This document shows, piece by piece, positions 20,155-29,042 of a stretch of DNA of 40,299 nucleotides; position 1 is the first letter of the stretch, and the number at the start of each line of letters is the position of its first letter. The position numbers and the translations under genes were made by a program. This DNA is from a virus. Below the pieces are notes generated by a model that saw only the letters and a program-made list of their open reading frames with translations, searched no databases and was not told the DNA's origin. The DNA is taken from the IMG/VR virus record IMGVR_UViG_3300020123_000125, positions 1-40,299 of that record; one strand, 5' to 3'.

Positions 20155-20756
20155 TCGGGGTGCGTCACGGTTCGACCGAAGGAAACGCCAAGGGAGTACT
20201 GCGGGCATGGTCCGACATGTCGCTTGATGCGCACGGCAAGATCGATGCGCAGATGGCAGCAATGAAGATAGCTCCTTACAAGCCGAAGTTTATCTACTCT
20301 TCTGACTTAACCAGGGACTCACAGACCGCTGAGATTATCGGTCAGAAGTTTGGGCTTCCCTATGAAACAGATTTCGGATTGCGGACTGCCGACATGGGTG
20401 AGTGGACCGAGCAGCCGGAAGAGGAAGTTAAAGAATTAACCAAGGACTGGTACCAGCAAGGATTTGAACGGGCTGGTGGTGGGGGCGATACCTACATAGG
20501 ATTCTGCACCAGGTTCTTTCAGAGCTTCGATCAAAAACTCACGCAGGCTGAATGTGAATCGTTCCAGCCAACCGTGTGCTGTATGCACGGACGCAACTTT
20601 GCGGCGCTGCACTCTCGCTATTCAGGGGTCGCTCCTTGGGAGGCAAAGATGCCCCTGCCGGGAGGCGTGGCGCTGTTCCGCTACAATTGGCCGGACTTTC
20701 CGCCGATCACTATGGAGTTTATTTCCGAAACGGAGCCTATTTTAGATGACCGCTGA
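20112..20756 (+). CDS. Histidine phosphatase superfamily protein (214 aa)
   Basis: The N-terminus contains VIGVRHGSTEGN, the RHG phosphate pocket whose His becomes phosphorylated. Further motifs fit the phosphoglycerate-mutase/phosphatase branch: IYSSDLTRDSQTAEIIG, the acidic LRTADMGEWTEQ, and VCCMHGRNFAALH, supplying the second catalytic His. I start at a TTG 8 nt after GGAG, overlapping the previous gene by 43 nt. Such enzymes are rare in phage head operons. Next to glycosyltransferase genes it could remove phosphate from a sugar or act on a protein; substrate unknown. Confidence 0.85.
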   Translation: MQRGIHTPSGSLLVIGVRHGSTEGNAKGVLRAWSDMSLDAHGKIDAQMAAMKIAPYKPKFIYSSDLTRDSQTAEIIGQKFGLPYETDFGLRTADMGEWTEQPEEEVKELTKDWYQQGFERAGGGGDTYIGFCTRFFQSFDQKLTQAECESFQPTVCCMHGRNFAALHSRYSGVAPWEAKMPLPGGVALFRYNWPDFPPITMEFISETEPILDDR

Positions 20757-21483
20757 ACCAACCAAGATTTTGCTGGGCATACTGAGCACCTACGAGAGAA
20801 GCGGCTGGATTCATCCGGACATCTTGAAGTTCGTTGCCGACCTTTCTTTAATCCCCGGATACGCAACCCGTGTCGTGCCTCTGCATAACTTCGTTCCAGC
20901 CGCGGCTGGCAGGAATGTGTTTTGCCGGTCGTTCAAGGACGCCGACTGCGACTGGATTTGCATGATGGATAACGACATGGCCCCTCCTGCGAACCTATTC
21001 GATACCATCAAAGACGCTCCTAAGAATGCAGGTATCGTCGTACCGGCCTTTTTCATCTGGAATGGAACGAATGGAGAGCTTCAACTTTGCTGGGGAACCG
21101 ATAAAACCCCAGACAAGGACGGTAAGACCAGAAGCAACTTTTCTCCTGGATTCCATGAGCTAAACAAGTGCGGAACGGGAGTCATTTTCATTCGCCCGTG
21201 GGTTCTTAAGAAAATCTCCATGCCCTATTTTTGGTATATCTATAACTCCGACCAAGGCATGGACGGCACCGAAGACATTGCCTTTTGCAGCAAGGTGCGC
21301 GAGGCGGGCATTAAAATTTACGGGAATACGAAGGTGACCGTGGGTCATTACCACGCTGTCGATTTGAACCTTCTCTCCAAAGTTCTTGACAAGGCTAGGA
21401 AAGAGGGATTATCTTTTTCGCACAACGCTGAACGTCCTTCAGCGCCCGCAGAGGCAAGTCCTGCCGACGCGCTAATCGCATAA
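20746..21483 (+). CDS. Glycosyltransferase family 2-like protein (245 aa)
   Basis: The start overlaps the phosphatase end by 11 nt. KILLGILSTYERSGWIHPD opens a GT-A fold; CMMDNDMAPP (Asp75, Asp77) is the DxD metal motif, and GTGVIFIRPWVLKKI followed by QGMDGTEDIAFCSKVREAG matches the catalytic Glu-Asp acceptor region of GT2 enzymes. KVTVGHYHAVDL gives the C-terminal His common to this group. Length is normal for phage GT-A proteins. It precedes the capsid gene by 64 nt and is likely expressed with it, suggesting capsid or virion glycosylation. Confidence 0.82.
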   Translation: MTAEPTKILLGILSTYERSGWIHPDILKFVADLSLIPGYATRVVPLHNFVPAAAGRNVFCRSFKDADCDWICMMDNDMAPPANLFDTIKDAPKNAGIVVPAFFIWNGTNGELQLCWGTDKTPDKDGKTRSNFSPGFHELNKCGTGVIFIRPWVLKKISMPYFWYIYNSDQGMDGTEDIAFCSKVREAGIKIYGNTKVTVGHYHAVDLNLLSKVLDKARKEGLSFSHNAERPSAPAEASPADALIA

Positions 21484-21547
21484 CTCGCCGAAAGCGTGTC
21501 CCGCTTCCGACTGAGAAGTAATTCAATCTCAGGAGGATTCTCGTCCA

Positions 21548-22528
21548 ATGGCATATTCGCCAGCTGGAAATACAACGGCCAGTGCAGGCCTAGCTCATCT
21601 AGCCACAGTCTGGTACAACCGGCGCGGCCTCGATCAGCTTAAAAAGCGCTTCCGTTTTTATAACGCATGCGAGCCAGACATGGTTCCACGGCGCTCCGGA
21701 AAAACCGTTCAATGGTTCCGTTACAACTTGTTGGGAGCCAATACCACGCCTGCCCCAGAGGGCACAGTCGGTAACTCCAATACTCTTTCGAGCACCACCC
21801 TTTCCGGGACGGTTGCCGAATACTCCGACTTCATCACCGTCTCAACGCTTCTCGATGAAACCGCTATCGACCCCATCGTGCAGAACGGAGCCGAGCAGCT
21901 TGGGTACTCTGCCGGTCTTTCGGTCGATACGATCATCAAGGCGGCTTTTGACGGGCAGTCCGGAGCGGTTCTTTCACCGGCCACTTTGGGCACCTATGCG
22001 ACGGTTGACGATTTGCGCCGCTGCAAGGCGATTCTTGAAGGAGCCGATGTCAGGCCGAAGGATGATCGCTATTACTACGCGATTCTCCATCCCTACATCA
22101 TCTACGACATCAAGTCCGATTCAACTGCGGGCGGGTTCATCGACTTGATGAAGTGGGCCGACCCGAAGGTGTTCTTGGAACCGGCTAATCCATTCGATGA
22201 TCCGGTCGGGATTGTCGATAACGTCAAGATTTGGGCTACCACAAACGTGACTACGACTGGCTCGGCACCGAATGTACTCTACTCGTCTTACGTGGTAGGG
22301 CGCGGCGCGGCGGGAGCGGTTGATCTGCAAGGTTCTGGTCCGTCGAAGATTGAAGACCCGTCCAAGCAGGCTTTCCGCATCAACGTGATTCGCGGTGGTC
22401 CGCAGATCGCCGACCCGGCAGGAATGATTGGCGCGGCTGTCTCTTACCGTTACGTGTTCCTTGCTCAAATCCTCGATACGGTCAACTTGCGCTACAGGAT
22501 ATTCAAACCTGACGCAAGTTTGGTGTAA
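21548..22528 (+). CDS. Major capsid protein, N4-gp56 family (326 aa)
   Basis: The N-terminal TVWYNRRGLDQLKKRFRFY and VPRRSGKTVQWFRYN, then EYSDFITVSTLLDETAIDP and EQLGYSAGLSVDTIIKAAF, are the hallmark segments of N4 gp56-like HK97-fold major capsid proteins. Later parts (YYAILHPYIIYDIKSD, AFRINVIRGG) also fit, and the length is normal. A strong AGGAGG lies 11 nt upstream. A weak possible promoter (TTGACA at 21386) exists in the preceding gene. It assembles the head with the scaffold and portal products upstream. Confidence 0.88.
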   Translation: MAYSPAGNTTASAGLAHLATVWYNRRGLDQLKKRFRFYNACEPDMVPRRSGKTVQWFRYNLLGANTTPAPEGTVGNSNTLSSTTLSGTVAEYSDFITVSTLLDETAIDPIVQNGAEQLGYSAGLSVDTIIKAAFDGQSGAVLSPATLGTYATVDDLRRCKAILEGADVRPKDDRYYYAILHPYIIYDIKSDSTAGGFIDLMKWADPKVFLEPANPFDDPVGIVDNVKIWATTNVTTTGSAPNVLYSSYVVGRGAAGAVDLQGSGPSKIEDPSKQAFRINVIRGGPQIADPAGMIGAAVSYRYVFLAQILDTVNLRYRIFKPDASLV

Positions 22529-22543
22529 AGGAGATAACCGAAC

Positions 22544-23134
22544 ATGCCAAACGCAAGCACAGTATCCAGAATGGCTGGAGCGAACGCTCCGGCGCAAGGT
22601 TCCTTGGTTATCCCCTCGCTGACACTGGCAAGTAACACGGAGACGCTTTTTTCTGTACAGTCCGGTGGCGCTGCCATTCTCTATCCGCAACCTACCGGGC
22701 AAGTTGTGGGAGCGTCCACGGCCCCCAGCTTTGGTTCCGGCTACGATGGCTTTCCTTTCAAGCTTCGCGCAGCATTCAAGGTGACGACTGGAGGAACTTC
22801 TACCGCTATCATCTCGATCTATGCGAACCAGGTAGGAACAACCATCACCTCCGGAAACAAGGTGGCGACGATTACTTCGCAGTCCCTTGCCACTGCCTCG
22901 GCTTCGGGTTGGCTTGAAGCAACGCTGATTTGGGATTCGGTTGGCTTGAAGCTCTCTGGAGGACAGCAAGGTTCCTTTGGGACCACGGTTGTCACCGGAA
23001 ACGCAGCTCTTACCAATACCGCCATTTCCATTCCCGCGCTGACAAACCTCAACTTCTCGATCACGGCGAACCTAGGTTCCAACGTGAGCGGGTCGATATT
23101 TACGATCACGGAATTCGTGATCGATGAAGTGTAA
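22544..23134 (+). CDS. Predicted beta-sandwich virion protein (196 aa)
   Basis: Preceded by AAAGGAGA and located directly after the capsid gene. Sequence is Thr/Ser/Gly/Ala-rich beta: PFKLRAAFKVTTGGTSTAI, ISIYANQVGTTITSG, WLEATLIWDSVGLKLSGG and a terminal LNFSITANLGSNVSGSIF then FVIDEV. The gene at 32979-33512 shows the same plan (LxWD, then LGFTVTGTF, then FELG), so both may share a jelly-roll or sandwich fold. Head decoration is likely from position. Confidence 0.72.
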   Translation: MPNASTVSRMAGANAPAQGSLVIPSLTLASNTETLFSVQSGGAAILYPQPTGQVVGASTAPSFGSGYDGFPFKLRAAFKVTTGGTSTAIISIYANQVGTTITSGNKVATITSQSLATASASGWLEATLIWDSVGLKLSGGQQGSFGTTVVTGNAALTNTAISIPALTNLNFSITANLGSNVSGSIFTITEFVIDEV

Positions 23135-23148
23135 AGGGGGAAGAACAG

Positions 23149-23607
23149 ATGCCTAATTTTGGACAATTCCCGCAGACCTCAACGCTTCTTGCGCTCGCCA
23201 CGGTTACGACGAGCTCATCGAGTGCGGCGTTGACACTTCCTCCCGCTTCGAGCTACCGCGTCATCGTGCAGGTCCAGACCGTTTCCGGTACTTCGCCTAC
23301 GATGTACGTGGCCCTAGCTACTTCGCTTGATAACGGGACGACTTACAATGAGATTCTTTCGACCACCACGCTCAATACGAGCGGCGTTGGCGATCAACTT
23401 CTCATTCGCCCGTATCTTGGGCTTGGCGATGTGGCAGCGCGTGCGGCTACTTCCCTTCTGGGAACAGCCGACCTCGGAGCGAACGTCGTTAACAACGGTC
23501 CAATCAACCCGCAGCTGATTAAGTTGCGCTGGGTGGTTGGTGGAACCTCTCCTTCATTTGCTTTCCAAGTGCAAGTCTTGGCTCTTCCGCAGGACTTGTC
23601 CGACTAA
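23149..23607 (+). CDS. Predicted beta-rich virion protein, paralogue B (152 aa)
   Basis: Preceded by AAAGGGGGAAG. Shares VQTVSGTSPTMYVALA and LRWVVGGTSPSFAFQVQV with the 163-residue protein upstream of the terminase. Entirely beta-type sequence between these motifs, with LLGTADLGANVVNNGPIN in the middle. With its neighbour it follows the capsid gene, the usual position of decoration or head-fibre proteins. The paralogy is by eye. Confidence 0.72.
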   Translation: MPNFGQFPQTSTLLALATVTTSSSSAALTLPPASSYRVIVQVQTVSGTSPTMYVALATSLDNGTTYNEILSTTTLNTSGVGDQLLIRPYLGLGDVAARAATSLLGTADLGANVVNNGPINPQLIKLRWVVGGTSPSFAFQVQVLALPQDLSD

Positions 23608-23610
23608 GCG

Positions 23611-24219
23611 ATGCTGGGACTCGATACAGAGAAACATCTCTCGTGGCGCAGTGAGGCAGCCAAGGAAAAGGCCGCCGAACTGCGCCGCAAGGAGCTTGTG
23701 CATGAAATCATGTCGAATACGGTCACGGTCGAGGATGACGCAGGCCGTGACGTATCCGAACTCCTGGCGCAACTCGGTAAGCCCATGCCTAGCCAGGACG
23801 TTATAGCTAAGCTCAAGTTGTGCAATCCACGGCTCATTTTCATCAAGCACCCAACCTACGAGTTGTACGGAATCTACGTCAAGAAATTGGAGAGGAACCT
23901 AACTGGAAGCCTTGAGGAGCGCCAGATTCATGTGTGCGGCATGGAATCGGGAATCATGCCCGAGTTTAGCGTGCTCCACAAAACGACCAAGAACGTTCCC
24001 GATCCTGAACTCCTTGGGAACAAGACTCCGACTAGGGAAGTGAATTGGAAGCAGGTTCCGACCTTCCTTGCCGAAACCAGGGGATGGCGCACAGTTCTAG
24101 TCCGATTGCTTAAGGCTGGGCTGATTAGCGAAGGGCAAGTTCGGCAGTATTTTGGTTGGGAACCATCAAGACAGTCTCGCAAGTGGCACGAACGGGTATC
24201 ACAGAGGATCGCTCTTTAG
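23611..24219 (+). CDS. Hypothetical head-proximal protein (202 aa)
   Basis: The start lies 3 nt after the upstream stop. An N-terminal charged helix (KHLSWRSEAAKEKAAELR) is followed by EDDAGRDVSELLAQLGKPM and LCNPRLIFIKHPTYELYG, then GMESGIMPEFSVLHKTTK and a basic C-terminus (WKQVPTFLAETRGWRTVLV). I recognise proteins of this kind beside N4-type capsid genes but know no function. It may be a structural or head-maturation factor. Confidence 0.68.
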   Translation: MLGLDTEKHLSWRSEAAKEKAAELRRKELVHEIMSNTVTVEDDAGRDVSELLAQLGKPMPSQDVIAKLKLCNPRLIFIKHPTYELYGIYVKKLERNLTGSLEERQIHVCGMESGIMPEFSVLHKTTKNVPDPELLGNKTPTREVNWKQVPTFLAETRGWRTVLVRLLKAGLISEGQVRQYFGWEPSRQSRKWHERVSQRIAL

Positions 24220-24228
24220 GAGGAGCCA

Positions 24229-24744
24229 ATGTCGCAAGTAATGAGTATCACGCCGGAACAGTTACAGGAGATTTTGCGCACGGTGGTCGCTGAGTCCAAG
24301 CGCCTTAATCCCATCGAGCAAAAAGAGTTTGACGAAAAGATGAAGGCTGAAAAGCGCCGCTTGGAAATGGTTAAGACCATGGGGCAGATCGAAGAGCAGG
24401 CGCAGCGGAATAAGCGAAACGGATGCTCGCACATGCGCTATCCGGCAACGGCTGGGAAGCTATCGGGCATGTCGGCTCCTCGGGGGGGGCTTGGGGCCGA
24501 ATGGACGACCGGAGGTCAGGCCTATCAGGATGGAACGGCAGTCATCATTTGTACTAGGTGCTCGACAACTTGGAGATTCCGGCCCTCGGCCGATTATTAT
24601 GCCGTCATCCTTCAGAATGGGCTGGGAGGCTCACCGCCTCCGCCGCAAGAGGAAACGATCTGCGAGGGATGTTTCATGCTTAGGGCGCATTGCGACTGCG
24701 CTGAGAAAGTGGAAAAGCAGATGGAATCGGTAGCCTCTGCTTAA
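24229..24744 (+). CDS. Coiled-coil zinc-ribbon protein (171 aa)
   Basis: A strong TAGGAGGAG site precedes the ATG. Residues 1-70 are a long charged helix (EEILRTVVAESKR-type pattern; EFDEKMKAEKRRLEMVKTM). The C-terminal half has zinc-type Cys/His groups: GCSHMRYP, ICTRCSTTWRFRP and CEGCFMLRAHCDC. Found in some phage head operons as an uncharacterised gene. It could be a non-virion assembly helper. Function unknown. Confidence 0.72.
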   Translation: MSQVMSITPEQLQEILRTVVAESKRLNPIEQKEFDEKMKAEKRRLEMVKTMGQIEEQAQRNKRNGCSHMRYPATAGKLSGMSAPRGGLGAEWTTGGQAYQDGTAVIICTRCSTTWRFRPSADYYAVILQNGLGGSPPPPQEETICEGCFMLRAHCDCAEKVEKQMESVASA

Positions 24745-24755
24745 AAGGGGCTGAG

Positions 24756-25853
24756 TTGGCGTCAACTTATTCTCCGCAAGATGCGATCAACCTTGTCCAG
24801 AGCATGGTGCATGGGATACCAGTTGCAGCCGTGCAGGCCAACCTCTGCGACATCGTTAACAGTCTGATTTGGACCTACTATCCTTGGGGATGGTCGATCC
24901 AGTCTCTTACTCCAACCAACCTGAACCAGCAGCCCCCAGGCTCTGGTTCACCTCCCACCGGGGGGACGAACTTCACCGGAAACCAGCAGGATTATACGAT
25001 CACTGGAGCCTGGATTACATTTCCGATCACGCTTCAAGCTGGCGGCGTGACCAATAACAATTACGGCGGCGGATGGCCGATTCAGAAGACTCCTAATGGT
25101 CTATCTGAGTCCGGAACTACGGTAACGGTAAACACGCAGTATCCGCATAACCTCCCAACGGGAACGGCATTGGCAGGGCAATCGGCAACGATTGTGGGAG
25201 CTGATGTTTCAGGCTATAACGGGACGCTCACGATTACCAGTATCCCCTCTAACTTGCAGATCATCGGGACGATTGTGTCTTCTGGGCTTGCTGCTTCCGG
25301 AGGTTCTGGTAACCCTGGGATCCTTCGCCCCTTGAAGATGCGCATAGCGCGACTAGACTCGAATCCTCCTGAGTACAGGGAGCTTGCGGCTCTTGGTAAT
25401 CTTAGCCCTGAACTATCGCGCACGGCGGGTATCAATACCATGAAAGCTGTTGGTTGGTTTTCAAGTCAGAACTTCTTCCGCCTAGATGTTTCGCCGCAAG
25501 TGTCAAACGGACAGATCATCCAACTTCTAGGCGAATATCAGGTGTTGCCAACCAAGATCACAGAGAAAACACTCTCTACGGCATTCGCCTTCCCTGACGA
25601 ATACTTCAACGTTTTCGTGGAAGGCCTTAAATGGAAGATGTACCAACTATCGGACGACCAGAGGGCCGGTACGATTCAGGTCAGCAAGAATGGGTCGATG
25701 ATGAAGCAATATACAGGGCAGCTTGGCGTGTTTTATGAGGCGCTCATGCAAATGAGCCGCACCGAAGATTTGGGTTCGGGCGATGAGTTCTCTTATCCGG
25801 AAGAAGGCTTTGGCGTTGGTCGCAGCTATTATCCTGGGATATTCGGACTATAG
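24756..25853 (+). CDS. Putative head-tail adaptor/neck protein with Ig-like insertion (365 aa)
   Basis: A TTG start follows AAGGGG by 5 nt, giving ASTYSPQDAINLVQSMVHG. The outer parts are shared with podoviral neck proteins (IPVAAVQANLCDIVNSLIW; FPDEYFNVFVEGLKWKMY near residues 280-297). Between them (about residues 120-190) lies a small beta domain with PHNLPTGTALAGQSATIVG, VSGYNGTLTITSIPS and a Gly/Ser-rich end, a pattern common in tail fibre modules. So it appears to be a structural adaptor decorated by an inserted Ig-like domain. The assignment is inferential. Confidence 0.62.
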   Translation: MASTYSPQDAINLVQSMVHGIPVAAVQANLCDIVNSLIWTYYPWGWSIQSLTPTNLNQQPPGSGSPPTGGTNFTGNQQDYTITGAWITFPITLQAGGVTNNNYGGGWPIQKTPNGLSESGTTVTVNTQYPHNLPTGTALAGQSATIVGADVSGYNGTLTITSIPSNLQIIGTIVSSGLAASGGSGNPGILRPLKMRIARLDSNPPEYRELAALGNLSPELSRTAGINTMKAVGWFSSQNFFRLDVSPQVSNGQIIQLLGEYQVLPTKITEKTLSTAFAFPDEYFNVFVEGLKWKMYQLSDDQRAGTIQVSKNGSMMKQYTGQLGVFYEALMQMSRTEDLGSGDEFSYPEEGFGVGRSYYPGIFGL

Positions 25854-25855
25854 GA

Positions 25856-26650
25856 ATGGCGTCCCCCAAAACCATTACAAGCTCAGTAGCCTTCCAAGAC
25901 ACGCAGGGAACGGTTCTTGCCAATGGGTTTATCTCTTTCGACTTAAATTCTCCCTCGGAGATAGCCAGCGGTGGAGGGCAAGTAGTCCCTTCGCGCGTAT
26001 TTGTAAACCTGACCTCGGCAGGACTTATTCCCAATGGGACTACGATCTGGGCCAACGATCAACTAAACCCAACCAACACCCTTTATTCCGTCAGAATATT
26101 CAATTCAAATGGGTTACTTGTCAGCGGTCCACTTTTGTGGAGTGTTTCCGGGATAAGCCCGATTGATTTGAGCCAGGAGATACCCGTGTCCTCTTCTATT
26201 CTAAGTTTCCCCAGCCCTTCATTTCTTCTTAACGCCCAAGGAAACTCGTCGGCGATTGTGGGCACAGGGTCGGCAGTGGTTTTTTACACTTACACCATTC
26301 CAGCAAATGCAGTCTCCAATCTTAAGGCGATTAGGCTAAGGGCTGGTTGGACACACTCCACGGGGAGCGCGAGTGTTTCATATTCGGTGACTCTAAATGG
26401 ACAATCGGTTAACGTCCCATCTTCTTCTGTGGGAGGAACCCATGTGTATGAAAACGTTATCCTTAATACCGGGAGCACGACCGGCACCTTCGCTCCGGTA
26501 TTCATAACCAACAATGCCGTAAATACCGTTGGCTCGAATACCTTGACTGGACTCAACTGGGCTGCCCCGCAGGTATTGCAGATCACATTTAGTGTGGCCG
26601 CCACGGATCAAATCACTCCATTTATCTGGACGGTGGAGTTGATTCAATAG
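25856..26650 (+). CDS. Tail fibre-like structural protein (264 aa)
   Basis: Begins 2 nt after the previous stop. The N-terminal half follows a recurrent phage pattern: ITSSVAFQDTQGTVLANGF, TTIWANDQLNPTNTLYSVR, FNSNGLLVSGPLLWSVSG and ISPIDLSQEIPV, known from podoviral tail fibres. The C-terminal half is a beta sandwich (IRLRAGWTHSTGSASVSY, QVLQITFSVAATDQITPF). It is likely exposed at the tail. The name is by pattern; receptor unknown. Confidence 0.7.
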   Translation: MASPKTITSSVAFQDTQGTVLANGFISFDLNSPSEIASGGGQVVPSRVFVNLTSAGLIPNGTTIWANDQLNPTNTLYSVRIFNSNGLLVSGPLLWSVSGISPIDLSQEIPVSSSILSFPSPSFLLNAQGNSSAIVGTGSAVVFYTYTIPANAVSNLKAIRLRAGWTHSTGSASVSYSVTLNGQSVNVPSSSVGGTHVYENVILNTGSTTGTFAPVFITNNAVNTVGSNTLTGLNWAAPQVLQITFSVAATDQITPFIWTVELIQ

Positions 26651-26651
26651 A

Positions 26652-29042
26652 ATGCCGCAAGAGACCCAACTCGCGCACAGGAACATTCGGGACACTAACC
26701 TTGCGTACATAAGCAACCAGTCTCCTACTGTAACGGAACCCTGCTATGTTTCCGGGTCATCCGACATCCTGACAGGGATAAACGGTTATGCCCAACGCAG
26801 GCCTGGATTTTCCGATGCGGTAGAACGCACTCCGACTGTATTCAATAATCTGGTCAGGGAATTTACTTGGGACGACTTTTCGGGAAACTTCTACGTGATG
26901 GCTTGCAACGTCAATATTGCCAGCAATTCGGAAGTATATAAAATGCAGATCGGAGTGGATTCTTCCTTTGTGAAGCTCTACACCGACACATCTGGACCTA
27001 ATCCATTTGATTTTGTCGTTTCCAATAACACTTGCTATTTCGGAAATGGCGTTGTGATGAAGAAGTGGAATCCCACGATTGGCTTGCAGAACTGGGGAAT
27101 CGCCATCGGATCGGTGAATAACGCCATAGGGCCAAATCCGACAGGGGCGGGGGCAGATGGCGGCGGCTTCCCGTCAATAGGGAATCCAAACAACATCACG
27201 ACAAATAATCCTGCGACTCCAGCAACAGTTACGATAACCGATTCTATTTTCAATGCAGGAATAATTTACGCGAAGACATTCGGCTTCGCCATCCCTGCCA
27301 CGACTACCGTGACAGGAATCCAGGTCACGATTAGCGGTAGCCAGGATAATATCATAGGTCAGGCGCAAGTGTATTTGAGCGGAGATAATGGCGTAAGCAT
27401 AGTGGGCAGTTTTCGCAATGCAACCTTGCCCGCATCCAATGGAACAGTGACTCTCGGCGGAACTTCAGACACATGGAATGTCCCCGCATCTTCTCTAAGC
27501 AGCCTGCTTAATGGGAACTTCGCATTACGCATATATCTCTCAAACGTATCGTCTCCAGGAACGACGAACTTCCAAGTCTACTATGTTCAAGTGACTGTTT
27601 ACGGAGTTGGCGGACCTTCAATTGCAGTGAGCGGAAGCGCTGGAACCATGACGGCCACAGTGGGCTACGAATACGTATTCACCTACGGGAACTCCGTGAC
27701 CGGACATATCAGCAGTCCAACTCCCGCTTCGGCATCGACTGGGACATTCGCCAATAAGCTCAACGTGCAGGTTTCCCTGACTGCCTCAACCGATCCGCAG
27801 GTGAATCAGATTCACGTCTATCGCACGACCGATAGTGCAGGGCCGGGGGTCATTGGCGGGACATTCTTTGAGTTGCCTACTAGTCCCTATGCCAACTCCA
27901 CGACCAACATCACCGATAATGCCGCTGACACTGCGCTCAACGTAGCCTCAATTGCTCCATCGCCGGGGTTCAACGATCCTCCTCCGGCGTCTTTTGGATT
28001 TGTCTATTTTAGCGGTCGCATCTACATGATCGCCGGCAACAAGGTATGGTTTACGGGACTTGAGGAGATAACGGTTGGCGTACCGGAGGAGTCGGTTCCA
28101 TCGGGGGTGGCTGGAAACTTCTGGTCTTTCGATCAGAGTCCGAATGGCTTGGGTGTGGCGGGAACGGGAACTAATCAGACGGCGATAGTTTTCTGCGGAG
28201 GAAGACTCTACGGTATCAGTGGTAATACGCTAGATACGTTCCAGAGGTTCCTCATCTCGAATCGCCGTGGATGCCGAAACCGATCGGCGATCACCATGCT
28301 CGGCGGAATGGTTGCATGGCTCGATAGCGCAAATCAGATTTGGGCCACGGACGGTAAGAGCCTTGAAGAGTTGTCAATCCCTATACGTCCAGACCTTACT
28401 TCGATCGCGCAATCGGCGTGCAGTATGACTTTCCACACTGCGGGAAATTATCATTGGCTAGTCTTTTCAACGGGAACCAAGATGTTTATATATGACGTGG
28501 ATATGGAGCAGTGGATGCCTCCGTGGAGCTTTGCGGCTCGATACCTTTTCTCCGGGGAAGTCTCTGACGGTAATTATGTACTCATGGCATCGAACGCAAC
28601 CAAAGCGTTACAGCTTAATCCAAATAAGTTCAATGACAATGGCGCGACTTACTCGCCGCTAGCGCGAACCAACCTTTTCAGTGTCGTACCTGACTTTGGC
28701 AGGCGCTTCAGCTATCTTGCCTCTGGTAGCTACGATGAGCCATCTCGCACTGGCGTTCCTTGGTTCGTGCAAGTCGATACGAACAAAACGACATTAAGAG
28801 ACGTAGCAATAATTGCCGACGAAGACCCGACGACGGGGAACTTCACCTCTATCTTCAGCCAGGCGACAACCGTGCAGCAGGCATGGAACAGAAATCCAGG
28901 AACCAATATACAGCAAAATGTGTATAGTATGACGCAACCAGCCTCTCGCTGGATCGGCCTTCAGATCGCGCTGCAAAACGCCGACCAGCTTGACAAGATT
29001 TACGGGTTCTTCATGGCCTACAAGGCCCTAGGGGGGAAGTGA
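26652..29042 (+). CDS. Tail hub / tail tube-like protein (796 aa)
   Basis: A large beta-propeller-type tail protein. N-terminal residues (SPTVTEPCYVSGSSDILTG, INGYAQRRPGFSDAVER) match the common start of podoviral tail stabilisation (P22 gp10-like) proteins. Blades include NFYVMACNVNI, FVYFSGRIYMIAGNKVWFTG, CGGRLYGISGNTLDTFQRF and GGMVAWLDSANQIWATDG. An inserted sandwich occupies residues ~180-325 (GFAIPATTTVTGIQVTIS). The C-terminal region resembles the ending of tail hub proteins (QPASRWIGLQIALQNADQL). It would connect the portal to the tailspikes. Confidence 0.78.
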   Translation: MPQETQLAHRNIRDTNLAYISNQSPTVTEPCYVSGSSDILTGINGYAQRRPGFSDAVERTPTVFNNLVREFTWDDFSGNFYVMACNVNIASNSEVYKMQIGVDSSFVKLYTDTSGPNPFDFVVSNNTCYFGNGVVMKKWNPTIGLQNWGIAIGSVNNAIGPNPTGAGADGGGFPSIGNPNNITTNNPATPATVTITDSIFNAGIIYAKTFGFAIPATTTVTGIQVTISGSQDNIIGQAQVYLSGDNGVSIVGSFRNATLPASNGTVTLGGTSDTWNVPASSLSSLLNGNFALRIYLSNVSSPGTTNFQVYYVQVTVYGVGGPSIAVSGSAGTMTATVGYEYVFTYGNSVTGHISSPTPASASTGTFANKLNVQVSLTASTDPQVNQIHVYRTTDSAGPGVIGGTFFELPTSPYANSTTNITDNAADTALNVASIAPSPGFNDPPPASFGFVYFSGRIYMIAGNKVWFTGLEEITVGVPEESVPSGVAGNFWSFDQSPNGLGVAGTGTNQTAIVFCGGRLYGISGNTLDTFQRFLISNRRGCRNRSAITMLGGMVAWLDSANQIWATDGKSLEELSIPIRPDLTSIAQSACSMTFHTAGNYHWLVFSTGTKMFIYDVDMEQWMPPWSFAARYLFSGEVSDGNYVLMASNATKALQLNPNKFNDNGATYSPLARTNLFSVVPDFGRRFSYLASGSYDEPSRTGVPWFVQVDTNKTTLRDVAIIADEDPTTGNFTSIFSQATTVQQAWNRNPGTNIQQNVYSMTQPASRWIGLQIALQNADQLDKIYGFFMAYKALGGK

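Noticed and set aside
21386-21414. TTGACA in the GT gene as a capsid promoter
   Set aside because: At 17-bp spacing the -10 (TTATCT) is poor; GATTAT would need a 15-bp spacer. Not listed as a feature.
22121-22969. Long - strand frame across the capsid end
   Set aside because: Shadow of the capsid and next gene; Arg/Ser rich with no family pattern.
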